A stretch of DNA of 64,000 bases from Lactobacillus sp. PV012. Its GTDB lineage: Bacteria; Bacillota; Bacilli; Lactobacillales; Lactobacillaceae. The stretch's first letter is position 1, and every line of letters begins with the position of its first letter. Position numbers and translations under genes: made by a program. Under the pieces are notes generated by a model. The model did no database searches and was not told where the DNA came from. It was given only the letters and a program-made list of their open reading frames with translations. Shown one piece after another: positions 47,172 through 56,015 of the stretch. The DNA lies in assembly GCF_014522325.1 (NCBI RefSeq), contig NZ_CP041983.1, positions 496,001 through 560,000 of the forward strand, written 5' to 3'.

Positions 47172-48269
47172 TTGCTAGATAAAAAGAGAGAAAAGCAGCG
47201 TCAATTAGAACAAAGAGCTTCTAATAAATTAACAAAATGGATTTTGGGGATAATTGGTGCAATAGTTGTTGTAGCAGTGATATTTACTGGTGGGTATACT
47301 ATTTATGCAATGCAACCTGTAAATAGACATAATGATGCAGCAATTAGTGTTAATATTCCTGAAGGAGCAACTAATTCTCAAGTTGCAGATATTTTACGTA
47401 AGAATCATTTGATTCGTAATACAAAGATTTTTAATATTTGGTTAAAACTTCATAGTGAAAGTGGTTTTCAAGCAGGAGATTTTTACTTATCACAATCAAT
47501 GTCTAATAAAGAATTGGTCAATATTTTACTAGGCGGTCAGCGTCCTATTGATGGGCATGTCCTAGTAAAAGAAGGTCAAACAATAGATGCGATTGCGACA
47601 ACAGTAAGTAAATCAACTAAGTATAGTAGAGCTGACTTTTTGAAATTGATGAAGAACAAAAAGTTTTTGAAACAACTAGAAAAGAAATATCCTAAACTTT
47701 TATCTAGTTCAATGGCCAAAGACAATGTTCGTTATCATTTGGAAGGTTATCTCTTTCCAGCTAGATATGATGTTTATAAAGGTTCTTCTTTAGAAGAATT
47801 AGTTACGCAGATGGTACAAAAGACCAATGAGGTCTTAACTCCATATTATACAACTATTAAAAAGAAAGACCTTACTGTTCAAGAAGTGCTTACCTTAGCA
47901 TCGTTAGTAGAACGAGAAGGGGTAAAGACTTCAGATCGTCGTAAGATTGCTGGTGTATTCTTTAATCGTTTAGAGGCAGGGATGCCAATTCAGTCAGATA
48001 TTTCTGTAATGTATGCTTTGAACAAGCACAAGAACTCCTTAACCATTAAAGATACAAAAGTTAAGTCACCATATAACTTATATGTTCACAAAGGATTTGG
48101 ACCAGGACCATTTAATAATCCTAGTTTAGATTCAATTCAAGCGGTCTTAAATCCAGCTGATCGTGATGAAGGTTACCTTTACTTTGTCGCTAACTTGAAG
48201 ACAGGAAAGGTTTACTTCTCTAAGAGTTATGACCAACATTTACAAACAAATAGCAAATTAGGTCAATAA
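47172..48269 (+). CDS. mltG: Endolytic peptidoglycan transglycosylase MltG
   Basis: A cell-wall enzyme of about 365 residues that cuts nascent glycan strands. It has an N-terminal cytoplasmic stretch, one membrane helix (near residues 22-46), a LysM-like region, and the catalytic YceG domain with the active Glu in LASLVEREG and conserved FNRLEAGMPIQSD. TTG 47172 is chosen because GGAGG ends seven bases before it; the TTG at 47166 lies only one base from that site. Confidence 0.92.
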   Translation: MLDKKREKQRQLEQRASNKLTKWILGIIGAIVVVAVIFTGGYTIYAMQPVNRHNDAAISVNIPEGATNSQVADILRKNHLIRNTKIFNIWLKLHSESGFQAGDFYLSQSMSNKELVNILLGGQRPIDGHVLVKEGQTIDAIATTVSKSTKYSRADFLKLMKNKKFLKQLEKKYPKLLSSSMAKDNVRYHLEGYLFPARYDVYKGSSLEELVTQMVQKTNEVLTPYYTTIKKKDLTVQEVLTLASLVEREGVKTSDRRKIAGVFFNRLEAGMPIQSDISVMYALNKHKNSLTIKDTKVKSPYNLYVHKGFGPGPFNNPSLDSIQAVLNPADRDEGYLYFVANLKTGKVYFSKSYDQHLQTNSKLGQ

Positions 48270-48347
48270 AAGCATTTGACTTTTTAGCCAATAAACAATA
48301 AGCTATTTTTGCAAGATTAAGAAATTCATAGTGAGGAGCAAAAAAGT

Positions 48348-48827
48348 ATGGCAGAAAAGGTTTATCCAATGACTGCTGAAGGTAAAGAAAAACTTCAGAA
48401 AGAATTAAAAGATTTGAAATTGGTTAAGCGTCCAGAAGTTATTGAACGTATCAAAGTAGCTCGTTCATTTGGAGATTTATCAGAAAACTCTGAATATGAT
48501 GCAGCTAAAGATGAACAAAGTGCTGTAGAACAACGCATTTTGCAAATTGAACAAATGTTAAAATATGCTCAAGTTGTAGACGGAGAATCAGTTGATCCAA
48601 ATGAAGTAGCAATTGGTAAGACTGTTACTTATACTGAAGTGGGTACTGATGATCCAGAGACTTACACAATTGTAGGTACTGACGAATCTGATCCATTAAA
48701 CGGAAAGATTTCCAATGACTCTCCAATTGCTCAAGCTTTGCTTGGCAAAAAGAAGGGTGAAGTTGTTACTATCAATACTCCAGGTGGAAGTTTTGAAGCA
48801 AAAATTGATGATGTAACTACTAAATAA
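48348..48827 (+). CDS. greA: Transcription elongation factor GreA
   Basis: A 159-residue factor that rescues backtracked RNA polymerase by stimulating transcript cleavage. The N-terminal coiled coil carries the acidic tip ([19 protein letters not shown] split around [11 protein letters not shown]) and the C-terminal FKBP-like domain is present ([10 protein letters not shown]). GTGAGGAG precedes ATG. It often follows mltG in Firmicutes, as here. Confidence 0.97.
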   Translation: MAEKVYPMTAEGKEKLQKELKDLKLVKRPEVIERIKVARSFGDLSENSEYDAAKDEQSAVEQRILQIEQMLKYAQVVDGESVDPNEVAIGKTVTYTEVGTDDPETYTIVGTDESDPLNGKISNDSPIAQALLGKKKGEVVTINTPGGSFEAKIDDVTTK

Positions 48828-48837
48828 AAACTTAGTC

Positions 48838-48877
48838 AAAAAAGAGACGACCCTTACTGGGATCGTCTCTTTTTTGC
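48838..48877. terminator. Bidirectional terminator overlapping the end of the yfhO-family gene
   Basis: AAAAGAGACGACCC and GGGATCGTCTCTTTT form a strong stem (with one mismatch) between convergent greA and the minus-strand gene. The stop codon of the minus-strand gene (48854-48856) lies in the loop, so one arm also encodes its last residues (KRRSQ). Confidence 0.88.
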
Positions 48878-51430
48878 ATGTTTTCGGAAAACTAGGATAG
48901 AAATTAAAGTCATTAATGAAATTAAGGACCCAATTAAGAAAGGATAAGGGATATAAATCAAAGTAATTTGATGTTTTCCTTTAGCAAGATTAAAGGACAA
49001 AAATGTATTATGCCAAAGTTTAGCAGGGACTCTTTGCCCGTTATCAAAAATCAACCAATTTTTTGAATAAGGTAAAGTTGAAGCAAAAGTAGTATTTTTG
49101 ACGGAATAATAGTTAAATTTGAGTGATAAAGCTGAGGTTTGATATATTGTTGGTTGCTTTTGCAAGTATTGTTTCATTACTTGTAAGTAATGCTGAGTAT
49201 CAAATGTCCACAAACGTGCAGTTGAAAGATCTAAAGTGTGGTCTTTTAAATTAAAGGTGATATGAATTGGATGATTTTTGTGGCGAGAAGTGAGATTAAT
49301 TAATTTAAATCCACTTCCTAAGTCACTGGTATCAATTTCTTTGCCGTTAATTATTAAGCTTGCACTATCCTTATCAACATAGCTGGGCAGCTCTAAGTAG
49401 TAAGGATCGTTAGTGCTAGGAATTAAGGTAAAACTAACACTACTTTCGAATTTTTTATTAACTGTGCTGTAAACATGCCAGCTATTTTTCCAAGCTTTAC
49501 TATTACGTAAAATAGGTTTAGGGAAGGCAAGAGCACTGTAGAAATATGTTTGCCTGCCGAGAATTTGGTAGAGTAAGTTGGTTTGATTATAAATGGGATC
49601 GCCGTCTTTCAAGGAAAATTTTTTATTTGAGTTAATTGTAAAAAATAATGGAAGAGCAGCAGGATTTTTTCTAATTTGAATTTGGTCAATATTTTTAAGA
49701 AATGGATCTTGGTTGAAGTCAAGACGTTCGTATGTTTCCGTTAAATTAAGTTGCTTTTGGACGGGAAGACGCCAGTGAAGAGAATTGGGTAGTAAATAAT
49801 ATTTAATTCCTAAGATACTATCAGTTACTAAGGTAGAATAGTTATTTGAAAAAGAATTATCATTACTTTTAAGTCCAAGAGCACGGACAAAAGAGATGGT
49901 TTTACTATCAGAAATTGAATTAAAATGCCCAATACCATAATAATTGTTGCTTAGTGAATCATTTTCTGACCGATCAAAATTTTTTTCAATTCTAAATAAG
50001 CTGGTATCTTTTTGGTTAAGATAATTAACGGCTCGGGTGAGATTGTTCGTCGTATTGCTATAGGCAAAGTTATTTTGGTAAGAAATTTCATTGAGTGAGA
50101 AGATGAGATTAATGGTCACTTCAATCCCCACTAGACCAAAGATAAATAACTTAGCCCATTGATAATTGTAAAAAGTAATTAAAAGTCCCACACAAATGAG
50201 GAAAAGAACTGAAAGTTCGAATTTAAAATTACTCATAAATTCAAATTGATTTTTGCTAATAGACCAGAAAACCATTAAAGCTATTAAAAGAATATCAGTT
50301 AGAATTTTTTGCCATACTTTAAAGTAATGTTGACGTTGGAGAAGTTGAATTCCTAAATCAAGAAGGTAAAAAATTAATACAAAACTAAAACGTCCTGGAT
50401 ACCATACGGGAAATTGTCCCATGTGCCAGAGGAGAATGAGGGGATTGAAGCTTAATGATAAGAGAAGGAAGAGTAGTAGACCAGCTTGGAAGAATTTTTG
50501 ACGCTTGGAAAATGATTGACTGGTAAAATAAAGAATAGCCAAAATTAAAAAAGTAGAAGTTAAGAAAATGTTTGGAAAACCTTTTTCCATTTCTGTAAAA
50601 CTGTAGCTACCAATTTCAAATTTAGTAAAAATGTTCCAAGGCATAAATTGAAAATTCCAATTAAATTGAGAATCAACATTTGTTTTTCCTTGTAATAATT
50701 CAACAACAGTGGGGACTAGAGTAAAACTAGCAAGTAATGTAGCTAAGATACTCTTTTTGAAATAGATAAGAATTTTTTGGAAGGGAGAGCTAATTTTTTG
50801 ACCAAAGAGGTTGGAAATAAAATATAAAAAACCAAATAGCAAAGCCATATAACCAGTGTAAAAATTAGTAAACCAAAGTAAAAAAGTAATTAAAAGTAAG
50901 TGGTTATTTTTTTGATTTTTTAGAATTTTTTGTAAACTATAAATTAATAATGGGAGTAAAATAACACTATCAAGCCACATTAAATTTAAGTTATTAGCAA
51001 GCATGTAGCCACTTAAGGCATAGGCAAGACTAGCTGCTAAAGCAAAAAATTTTCCTGTTGTTTGAAACTTTCTTTGCCAAAGAAAGTAACTTGTTAAACC
51101 AGCTAGACCAATTTTTAGAGAGATAAGTAGCAAAGTGGCTTGAGGAAGGAAACCAGTGGGAAAGAGTAATAAAATTAAGTTTAAAGGACTATTTAAGTAG
51201 TAAGCATCTGTCCCAATCATTGACCCCCCTAAGCCTTTAGAGAGACTGTAAATCAGTTTTAGGGGTGAGTGAAAGAAGTTGGTTTTAAAATAGGCAAGAA
51301 AATCGATGTATTGTTGCCCTAAATCTACAGTTAAAATGTCCATTTTTCGAAAATAGAAATAGGTGAAAAAAATAAAACTAGGTAAGATGAACGATAAAAG
51401 ATAGATAAAAAATCGACGAGTTTTTGTCAT
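48854..51430 (-). CDS. YfhO-family multi-pass membrane protein
   Basis: An 858-residue protein with about 12-14 membrane helices, several large extracytoplasmic segments (residues ~480-830) and a final helix with a basic tail. The opening resembles YfhO (DLGQQYIDFLAYF, then LSKGLGGSMIGTDAYYLNSP split around GGSMIGTDAYY). YfhO in B. subtilis acts in glycosylation of teichoic-type polymers using lipid-linked sugars, so a role in envelope sugar decoration is likely; the acceptor is unknown. It is divergent from the class B PBP gene. Confidence 0.82.
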   Translation of the reverse strand: MTKTRRFFIYLLSFILPSFIFFTYFYFRKMDILTVDLGQQYIDFLAYFKTNFFHSPLKLIYSLSKGLGGSMIGTDAYYLNSPLNLILLLFPTGFLPQATLLLISLKIGLAGLTSYFLWQRKFQTTGKFFALAASLAYALSGYMLANNLNLMWLDSVILLPLLIYSLQKILKNQKNNHLLLITFLLWFTNFYTGYMALLFGFLYFISNLFGQKISSPFQKILIYFKKSILATLLASFTLVPTVVELLQGKTNVDSQFNWNFQFMPWNIFTKFEIGSYSFTEMEKGFPNIFLTSTFLILAILYFTSQSFSKRQKFFQAGLLLFLLLSLSFNPLILLWHMGQFPVWYPGRFSFVLIFYLLDLGIQLLQRQHYFKVWQKILTDILLIALMVFWSISKNQFEFMSNFKFELSVLFLICVGLLITFYNYQWAKLFIFGLVGIEVTINLIFSLNEISYQNNFAYSNTTNNLTRAVNYLNQKDTSLFRIEKNFDRSENDSLSNNYYGIGHFNSISDSKTISFVRALGLKSNDNSFSNNYSTLVTDSILGIKYYLLPNSLHWRLPVQKQLNLTETYERLDFNQDPFLKNIDQIQIRKNPAALPLFFTINSNKKFSLKDGDPIYNQTNLLYQILGRQTYFYSALAFPKPILRNSKAWKNSWHVYSTVNKKFESSVSFTLIPSTNDPYYLELPSYVDKDSASLIINGKEIDTSDLGSGFKLINLTSRHKNHPIHITFNLKDHTLDLSTARLWTFDTQHYLQVMKQYLQKQPTIYQTSALSLKFNYYSVKNTTFASTLPYSKNWLIFDNGQRVPAKLWHNTFLSFNLAKGKHQITLIYIPYPFLIGSLISLMTLISILVFRKHAKKRRSQ

Positions 51431-51542
51431 AAAGATCCTTTTCTTTTGTAATATTTAAGATTAGCTTCAATTCATGAATAATGATAGAAGTCAGAGGCTT
51501 TTTTTGCTAAAATTTATCTTGGTTTTAAGAGAGGTTAAAAAT

Positions 51543-53630
51543 TTGAACTATCAAAATAATAATTCAAAAAGAAAGGCTGCCTCTACACCTTTAAGAATGA
51601 AAATAATTCTAGGTGTAATTTTAGCACTTTTTCTTTTATTAATTGGACAATTAGTTTATTTACAATTAGTTTATGGTGGTCGGTTTCAAGCTGAAGTAAA
51701 AAAGACTGACCAACAGGTAATTACTAATAATGTTCCGCGAGGAGTAATGTATGACTCAACAGGGAAATTATTAGTAGGAAATACTGCTAATAATGCAATT
51801 ACCTATACTAAAGGTTCTAATGTAACAACTAAAGATATTTATAATATTTCCAATCGCCTAAGTAACTATATCACACTTGATGAAGAGCCAACTAAACGTC
51901 AGTTATATGATTACTATTTGGGAAATTCTAAAGTAGCGGCTCAAGAAGAAGCAAAATTACCTAAATCTGAACGAGCAGAGGGAATGACTACTTCTGAAAT
52001 TACCGAAAATATCATTAAACATTTAGAAAAAGAAAATCTGAAGTTTACTGCAAAACAAAAAACAGCTGCTTTAATTTTTAATAAAATTTCAGGTGCTTAC
52101 CAACTTTCAACTATTTACATCAAAAATAAAAATCTTACTACTAAAGAAATGGCAGTAGTTGGTGAGCATTTATCAGAATTACCAGGAGTAAGCATTGGAA
52201 CTGACTGGTCAAGAAGTTATCCAAATGGTAAATCTATTCAAAGTATCATTGGTTCAGTATCTTCTGAAAAGTCAGGGCTTCCAAGTGATAATCTTCAATA
52301 CTATTTAGCACAAGGTTATTCTCGTAATGATCGTGTAGGAACAAGTTATCTTGAACAAAAATATGAACCACTTTTAAAAGGAACCAAGTCCCAAGCAGAA
52401 GTTGTTTCAAAGAGCAATGCTTCTGCAGATGGAATTGGTGATACTAAGACTGTTTATGATGGTCAAAGTGGTGCTAGTTTAATCTTAACTTTGAATTCTA
52501 AGTATCAACAAGAAGTAACTAAATCACTGCGTAAGGTTTATGCTTCCGCGCAAGCAGCAGGGGCTACTCAATATTCAAGCGGTGCTTATGCAGTAGCAAT
52601 GAATCCCAAAACTGGGGCACTTTTGGCGATTGCTGGGTTAAATCATAATGTAAAAACCAATAAAGTAACTGATGATGCGTTAGGAATTATTAATCGATCC
52701 TTTGTTATGGGATCAGTAGTAAAGGGTGCGATGGTTTCAGGAGGGTTAATTAATAAAGTAATTACCCCAACCAATAATACCTTACCTGATACAGCGATTT
52801 ACTTACCTGGTTCACCGGTTAAAAAATCAGTTTATCCAGTTGGAACATTTGGTTCATTAGATGCACCAAGTGCATTGGAGGTTTCAAGTAACATTTACAT
52901 GATGCACTTAGCAATGAACTGGTTGAAAGCAAAATATGTACCAAAGTCTTATATTTCAATGCCTTCTGATTCCTTCCAAGTTTTAAGAAGAAACTTTGCT
53001 ATGTTTGGTTTAGGCCAGAAGACAGGAGTAGATTTGCCAGGGGAAGTTTCTGGAATTCAAGGTGCAACTACAGACTCACAAAATCGTTTGTTAAGTGGAT
53101 CTGTACTTGACTTGTCTTATGGTAACTATGATGCTTATACTCCAATTCAATTAGTGCAGTATATTTCAACAATTGCTAATGGTGGTTATCGAATGAAACC
53201 ATATCTTGTTCAGTCTGTTGGAGAAACTAATAAGCAAGGTAATAAAGTATCAATTTTGTATAATACTAAGCCGACTGTGCAACAACAAATTCCTTGGACG
53301 CAAGCAGAATTAAATGTGGTTAAGCAAGGTCTTCACCAAGTTGTTCACGGTTCTAATAGTTGGGGAACAGCTCACCAATTAAAGGATGTAACTCCATCAA
53401 TTGCAGGTAAGACTGGTACTGCGGAAACTTTTTATTATGATGAGGATAATCCTGGTAATAAAAATGCTCCTGAGTTAATTAACGCCACTTTTGTAGGTTA
53501 CGCTCCAGAAAAAGATCCAAAGCTTGCAATTGCAATTGTCTTTCCTGGCTTAGATCCAGATAAAGAAGGTACCTATACCTTACAGATGGCTAAAGAAATG
53601 GTACAAGATTACTTTGCTTTGAATAAGTAA
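51543..53630 (+). CDS. Class B penicillin-binding protein (PBP2B/FtsI-like transpeptidase)
   Basis: A membrane-anchored transpeptidase of about 695 residues for peptidoglycan crosslinking. It has a short cytoplasmic part, one helix (LGVILALFLLLIGQLVYL region), a dimerisation domain (VPRGVMYDSTGK), and the catalytic motifs SVVK (SxxK), SSN (SxN) and KTGT. I place the start at TTG 51543, behind AGAGAGG; the upstream ATG at 51474 has no ribosome binding site and would add 23 unlikely residues. The overall form matches PBP2B, the septal enzyme. Confidence 0.9.
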   Translation: MNYQNNNSKRKAASTPLRMKIILGVILALFLLLIGQLVYLQLVYGGRFQAEVKKTDQQVITNNVPRGVMYDSTGKLLVGNTANNAITYTKGSNVTTKDIYNISNRLSNYITLDEEPTKRQLYDYYLGNSKVAAQEEAKLPKSERAEGMTTSEITENIIKHLEKENLKFTAKQKTAALIFNKISGAYQLSTIYIKNKNLTTKEMAVVGEHLSELPGVSIGTDWSRSYPNGKSIQSIIGSVSSEKSGLPSDNLQYYLAQGYSRNDRVGTSYLEQKYEPLLKGTKSQAEVVSKSNASADGIGDTKTVYDGQSGASLILTLNSKYQQEVTKSLRKVYASAQAAGATQYSSGAYAVAMNPKTGALLAIAGLNHNVKTNKVTDDALGIINRSFVMGSVVKGAMVSGGLINKVITPTNNTLPDTAIYLPGSPVKKSVYPVGTFGSLDAPSALEVSSNIYMMHLAMNWLKAKYVPKSYISMPSDSFQVLRRNFAMFGLGQKTGVDLPGEVSGIQGATTDSQNRLLSGSVLDLSYGNYDAYTPIQLVQYISTIANGGYRMKPYLVQSVGETNKQGNKVSILYNTKPTVQQQIPWTQAELNVVKQGLHQVVHGSNSWGTAHQLKDVTPSIAGKTGTAETFYYDEDNPGNKNAPELINATFVGYAPEKDPKLAIAIVFPGLDPDKEGTYTLQMAKEMVQDYFALNK

Positions 53631-53686
53631 TTAACTAGTGTGAAACGTATTTCGTTAAAACACTGGAAAATTAGAGAAAAAAGTTA

Positions 53687-53692
53687 TATAAT
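53687..53692 (+). promoter_or_regulatory. -10 element of rpmG
   Basis: TATAAT at 53687-53692, about 40 bases before the rpmG start. The -35 region is not clear. Confidence 0.5.
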
Positions 53693-53732
53693 TTAACAAG
53701 TCGATATAAAAAGCAAATAGGTGGTGGAAAAA

Positions 53733-53882
53733 ATGGCAGAACACATTATTCTTGAATGTACTGAATGTGGTGACAGAAGTTACTTATCTGAAAAGAATAA
53801 GCGTAAACACCCAGAACGTTTAACTTTAAAGAAGTATTGCCCAGTTGAAAGAAAGGCAACCCTTCACCGCGAAACTAAGTAA
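53733..53882 (+). CDS. rpmG: 50S ribosomal protein L33 (49 aa, three Cys)
   Basis: A short gene of 49 codons: [13 protein letters not shown], then [14 protein letters not shown] and [17 protein letters not shown]. It is a small protein of the large subunit. The first zinc pair CxxC is intact, but the second pair keeps only one Cys (YCPVE rather than a CxxC), so four-Cys zinc binding is lost. GGTGG precedes ATG and a terminator follows, so it is a single-gene unit. Lactobacilli usually carry more than one L33; this is the partial-Cys type. Confidence 0.95.
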   Translation: MAEHIILECTECGDRSYLSEKNKRKHPERLTLKKYCPVERKATLHRETK

Positions 53883-53887
53883 TTTAG

Positions 53888-53917
53888 AGACAACAGGTTA
53901 TGCCTGTTGTTTTTTTG
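53888..53917 (+). terminator. Terminator after rpmG
   Basis: ACAACAGG and CCTGTTGT pair around TTATG, followed by seven T. Confidence 0.9.
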
Positions 53918-53933
53918 TATATAGGGATTTTTA

Positions 53934-54479
53934 ATGGATAAAAAAGAAGTTAGACAACATCAAATAAAACTCCTCAAAGAGTTTAGTAAGACGTCACAAA
54001 AGTTAGAAGAAGATAAGATTTTAATGCAGCAACTTTTGGCAAGTGCTGAAGTGAAAAAAGCTCACTCAATTGGGATTAGTTTTTCAATGGACTTTGAAGT
54101 TAATACCCAAGAAATTATTGAAAAGCTATGGCAAGCAGGTAAAGAAGTTTATATTCCACGTTGCTTGCCAAAAAGACAAATGGAATTTACCAAATTTACT
54201 ACAGATACTGTGTTAACAACTACATCTTTTGGGGTTAAAGAAAATCACGAAAAAAATGCGCAAGTCAAAAATGATTTGGATTTACTAGTAGTTCCTTTGT
54301 TAGCTTTTTCTTCAGAAAATCATGCTCGTTTAGGATTTGGTGGCGGGTACTATGATCGCTTTTTGGCTAAGTATTCATCAAATGCAATTTCTTTGGTAAA
54401 CTCTAAACAGTTATATCAAAAAAATATCTGGGAAATTGAGAAGACAGATGTTCCAATTAGAAAATATCTTACAATTTAA
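53934..54479 (+). CDS. 5-formyltetrahydrofolate cyclo-ligase
   Basis: A 181-residue enzyme that converts 5-formyl-THF to 5,10-methenyl-THF with ATP. The C-terminal family signature LGFGGGYYDRFL is intact, as are the basic N-terminal residues (MDKKEVRQHQIK) and the substrate segment VPLLAFS. It lies directly before the rhomboid gene, the same order as yqgN-yqgP-yqgQ in B. subtilis. Confidence 0.92.
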   Translation: MDKKEVRQHQIKLLKEFSKTSQKLEEDKILMQQLLASAEVKKAHSIGISFSMDFEVNTQEIIEKLWQAGKEVYIPRCLPKRQMEFTKFTTDTVLTTTSFGVKENHEKNAQVKNDLDLLVVPLLAFSSENHARLGFGGGYYDRFLAKYSSNAISLVNSKQLYQKNIWEIEKTDVPIRKYLTI

Positions 54480-54490
54480 GGAGGGATTTG

Positions 54491-55165
54491 GTGAAAAAAT
54501 TTCGTTCAAGTACTTATGTCACAAATACAATTTTGATTATCTTATTTTTAATATTTATTGGTGAAACTCTTTTAGGAGGTTCAACAAATATTAATACTTT
54601 GATTAGGATGGGTGGAGAAAATAACCAGTTAATTGCACTTAAGGGGCAATGGTGGCGTCTTTTTACAGCGCAGTTTTTACATATTGGTTGGCTTCACTTA
54701 GCCTCAAATGCGGTCATGATTTATTATCTTGGTCAATATATGGAACCAATGCTAGGTCATTTACGTTTTTTAATTGTGTATTTGCTTAGTGGTGTTGGAG
54801 GTAACTTATTAAGCTTTGGCTTAGGTAGTGATGCAACAGTTACTGCTGGAGCTTCAACAGCTTTGTTTGGACTTTTTGGGGCCTTAATTGCAATTTATGT
54901 AGCTAATCGAAAAATAGGTCCAGTAGCAGAATTAGGTAAACAAGCAATTGCGTTAGCAGTCATCAATATTGGCTTAGACTTTTTTGCACCAGGAATTAAT
55001 GTTTTAGGTCATATTGGTGGTCTATTTGCTGGATTTTTCTTAGAAATTATTTTTGGCTCCCGTAATTTGCGTAATTATCACAATAAGCTCAAGGTATTAG
55101 CTGGCGTAGTCTTAATTATTTTTGTAGTCTTTTGTGTCAGTCGAGGAATGAGGATTGCAAATTGA
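54491..55165 (+). CDS. Rhomboid-family intramembrane serine protease
   Basis: A 224-residue protein with about six membrane helices that cleaves substrates within the membrane. Catalytic Ser is in GASTALFG and His in HIGGLFAGF; the oxyanion-side His and Asn are in HLASNAVM. GTG 54491 is chosen because GGAGGG lies five bases upstream; the TTG at 54488 is too close. Unlike B. subtilis GluP it has no TPR region. It is coupled to the next gene. Confidence 0.92.
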   Translation: MKKFRSSTYVTNTILIILFLIFIGETLLGGSTNINTLIRMGGENNQLIALKGQWWRLFTAQFLHIGWLHLASNAVMIYYLGQYMEPMLGHLRFLIVYLLSGVGGNLLSFGLGSDATVTAGASTALFGLFGALIAIYVANRKIGPVAELGKQAIALAVINIGLDFFAPGINVLGHIGGLFAGFFLEIIFGSRNLRNYHNKLKVLAGVVLIIFVVFCVSRGMRIAN

Positions 55166-55380
55166 GAAATTTATATGATGTGCAGCAACTCCTTAAAAAA
55201 TTTAATATCTTGGTTCATGTTGGAAAAAGAAAATGGGATATTGAATTAATGGGATTAGAATTAGATAATTTAAACAGGGCAGATGTAATTTCTAAAAAAG
55301 AATACATGAGTGCAAAAATGATTTTGCGCCATGAACATGAAATTGAAGTCCAAAAAGAAAAGAAAAACTTACAAGACTAG
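55162..55380 (+). CDS. yqgQ: YqgQ-family (DUF910) small protein
   Basis: A 72-residue cytoplasmic protein with the YqgQ pattern (LYDVQQLLKKFN, GKRKWDIELM, then AKMILRHEHE). Start set at TTG 55162 with GAGG eight bases upstream, overlapping the rhomboid stop by four bases; an in-frame ATG at 55132 lacks a binding site. Biochemical role unknown. The rhomboid-yqgQ order is conserved in Firmicutes. Confidence 0.85.
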   Translation: MRNLYDVQQLLKKFNILVHVGKRKWDIELMGLELDNLNRADVISKKEYMSAKMILRHEHEIEVQKEKKNLQD

Positions 55381-55398
55381 ATAATAAAGGGGATAGGT

Positions 55399-55797
55399 AT
55401 GAATATATTTTCAATTATTAGTATTATTATAATTATTATTTTAGTGCTAATTGGGGTTAATTGGCTCTGGTTAAAATTAGAAGAAAAGCGTGTTGGAGGA
55501 GCAATTAATAACGAAGAATTTTCTCAAGGAAAACATAAGGCACAAATTATTGATGTTCGAGAAAAGGGACCTTTTAAGAAAAAGCATATCTTAGGTGCAC
55601 GCAACATTCCAATAACGATGTTTAAATACCAATATAATACTATTCGTCCAGATTTGACTGTTTACATTTATTCAGATTCACCAACTGTTTCCATGCGCGC
55701 AGTAAAAATTTTAAAGAAAAATGGCTATCACAAAGTTTACTGGTTAAAAGATGGTTTTGAAGGCTGGGATGGACCAACTAAATCGGCAAAGAATTAA
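55399..55797 (+). CDS. Rhodanese-like domain protein lacking the catalytic Cys
   Basis: A 132-residue protein with an N-terminal membrane helix (residues 4-26) and a cytoplasmic rhodanese fold: IDVREKGPFKKKHILGARNIP split around IDVRE and HILGARNIP, then VYWLKDGFEGW. The active-site loop reads YIYSDSPTVSMRA, so the sulfur-carrying Cys is replaced by Ser and the CxxGxR pattern is gone. It is probably not a sulfurtransferase; a binding or scaffold role is more likely. It ends the 5-FTHF ligase-rhomboid-yqgQ unit. Confidence 0.85.
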   Translation: MNIFSIISIIIIIILVLIGVNWLWLKLEEKRVGGAINNEEFSQGKHKAQIIDVREKGPFKKKHILGARNIPITMFKYQYNTIRPDLTVYIYSDSPTVSMRAVKILKKNGYHKVYWLKDGFEGWDGPTKSAKN

Positions 55798-55806
55798 ATA
55801 AGTTTA

Positions 55807-55847
55807 GAAGCAAAGAGTAAAAATAAGTTACTCTTTGCTTTTTTTAT
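55807..55847 (+). terminator. Terminator before the fab operon
   Basis: AAGCAAAGAGTAA and TTACTCTTTGCTT form a perfect 13-pair stem around AAATAAG, followed by a T-run. Confidence 0.93.
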
Positions 55848-55925
55848 AAAAAAATATTTTTTGGTGAAAGTCATAAAGAATAAGGTTTAATAACACTTAA
55901 AAGAAAAAGAAAGAAGAAAAATAGT

Positions 55926-55953
55926 TTGACATACGAAGTATTAGTGATATGAT
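55926..55953 (+). promoter_or_regulatory. Promoter of the fatty-acid synthesis operon
   Basis: TTGACA at 55926-55931 and TATGAT at 55948-55953 are separated by 16 bases. The predicted start falls near 55960, inside the first of three palindromes. Confidence 0.8.
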
Positions 55954-55997
55954 TTGTTTAACAAATAATTTGAATATCAAACTATTTGTAATACAAA
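55952..55997 (+). promoter_or_regulatory. Three phased FabT-type operators
   Basis: Three palindromes lie side by side: ATTTGTTTAACAAAT (55952-55966), TTTGAATATCAAA (55969-55981) and TTTGTAATACAAA (55985-55997). Their centres (55959, 55975, 55991) are exactly 16 bases apart. The middle one matches the FabT box known from streptococci (TTTGA-N3-TCAAA); the other two share the TTTG/CAAA ends. They cover the predicted start site, fitting repression by FabT, encoded two genes on. Confidence 0.82.
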
Positions 55998-56015
55998 ATA
56001 TAAGGAGTGAATAAG

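Noticed and set aside
51474-51542. Upstream ATG as the start of the class B PBP
   Set aside because: No ribosome binding site, whereas TTG 51543 has AGAGAGG at proper spacing and gives a usual N-terminus.
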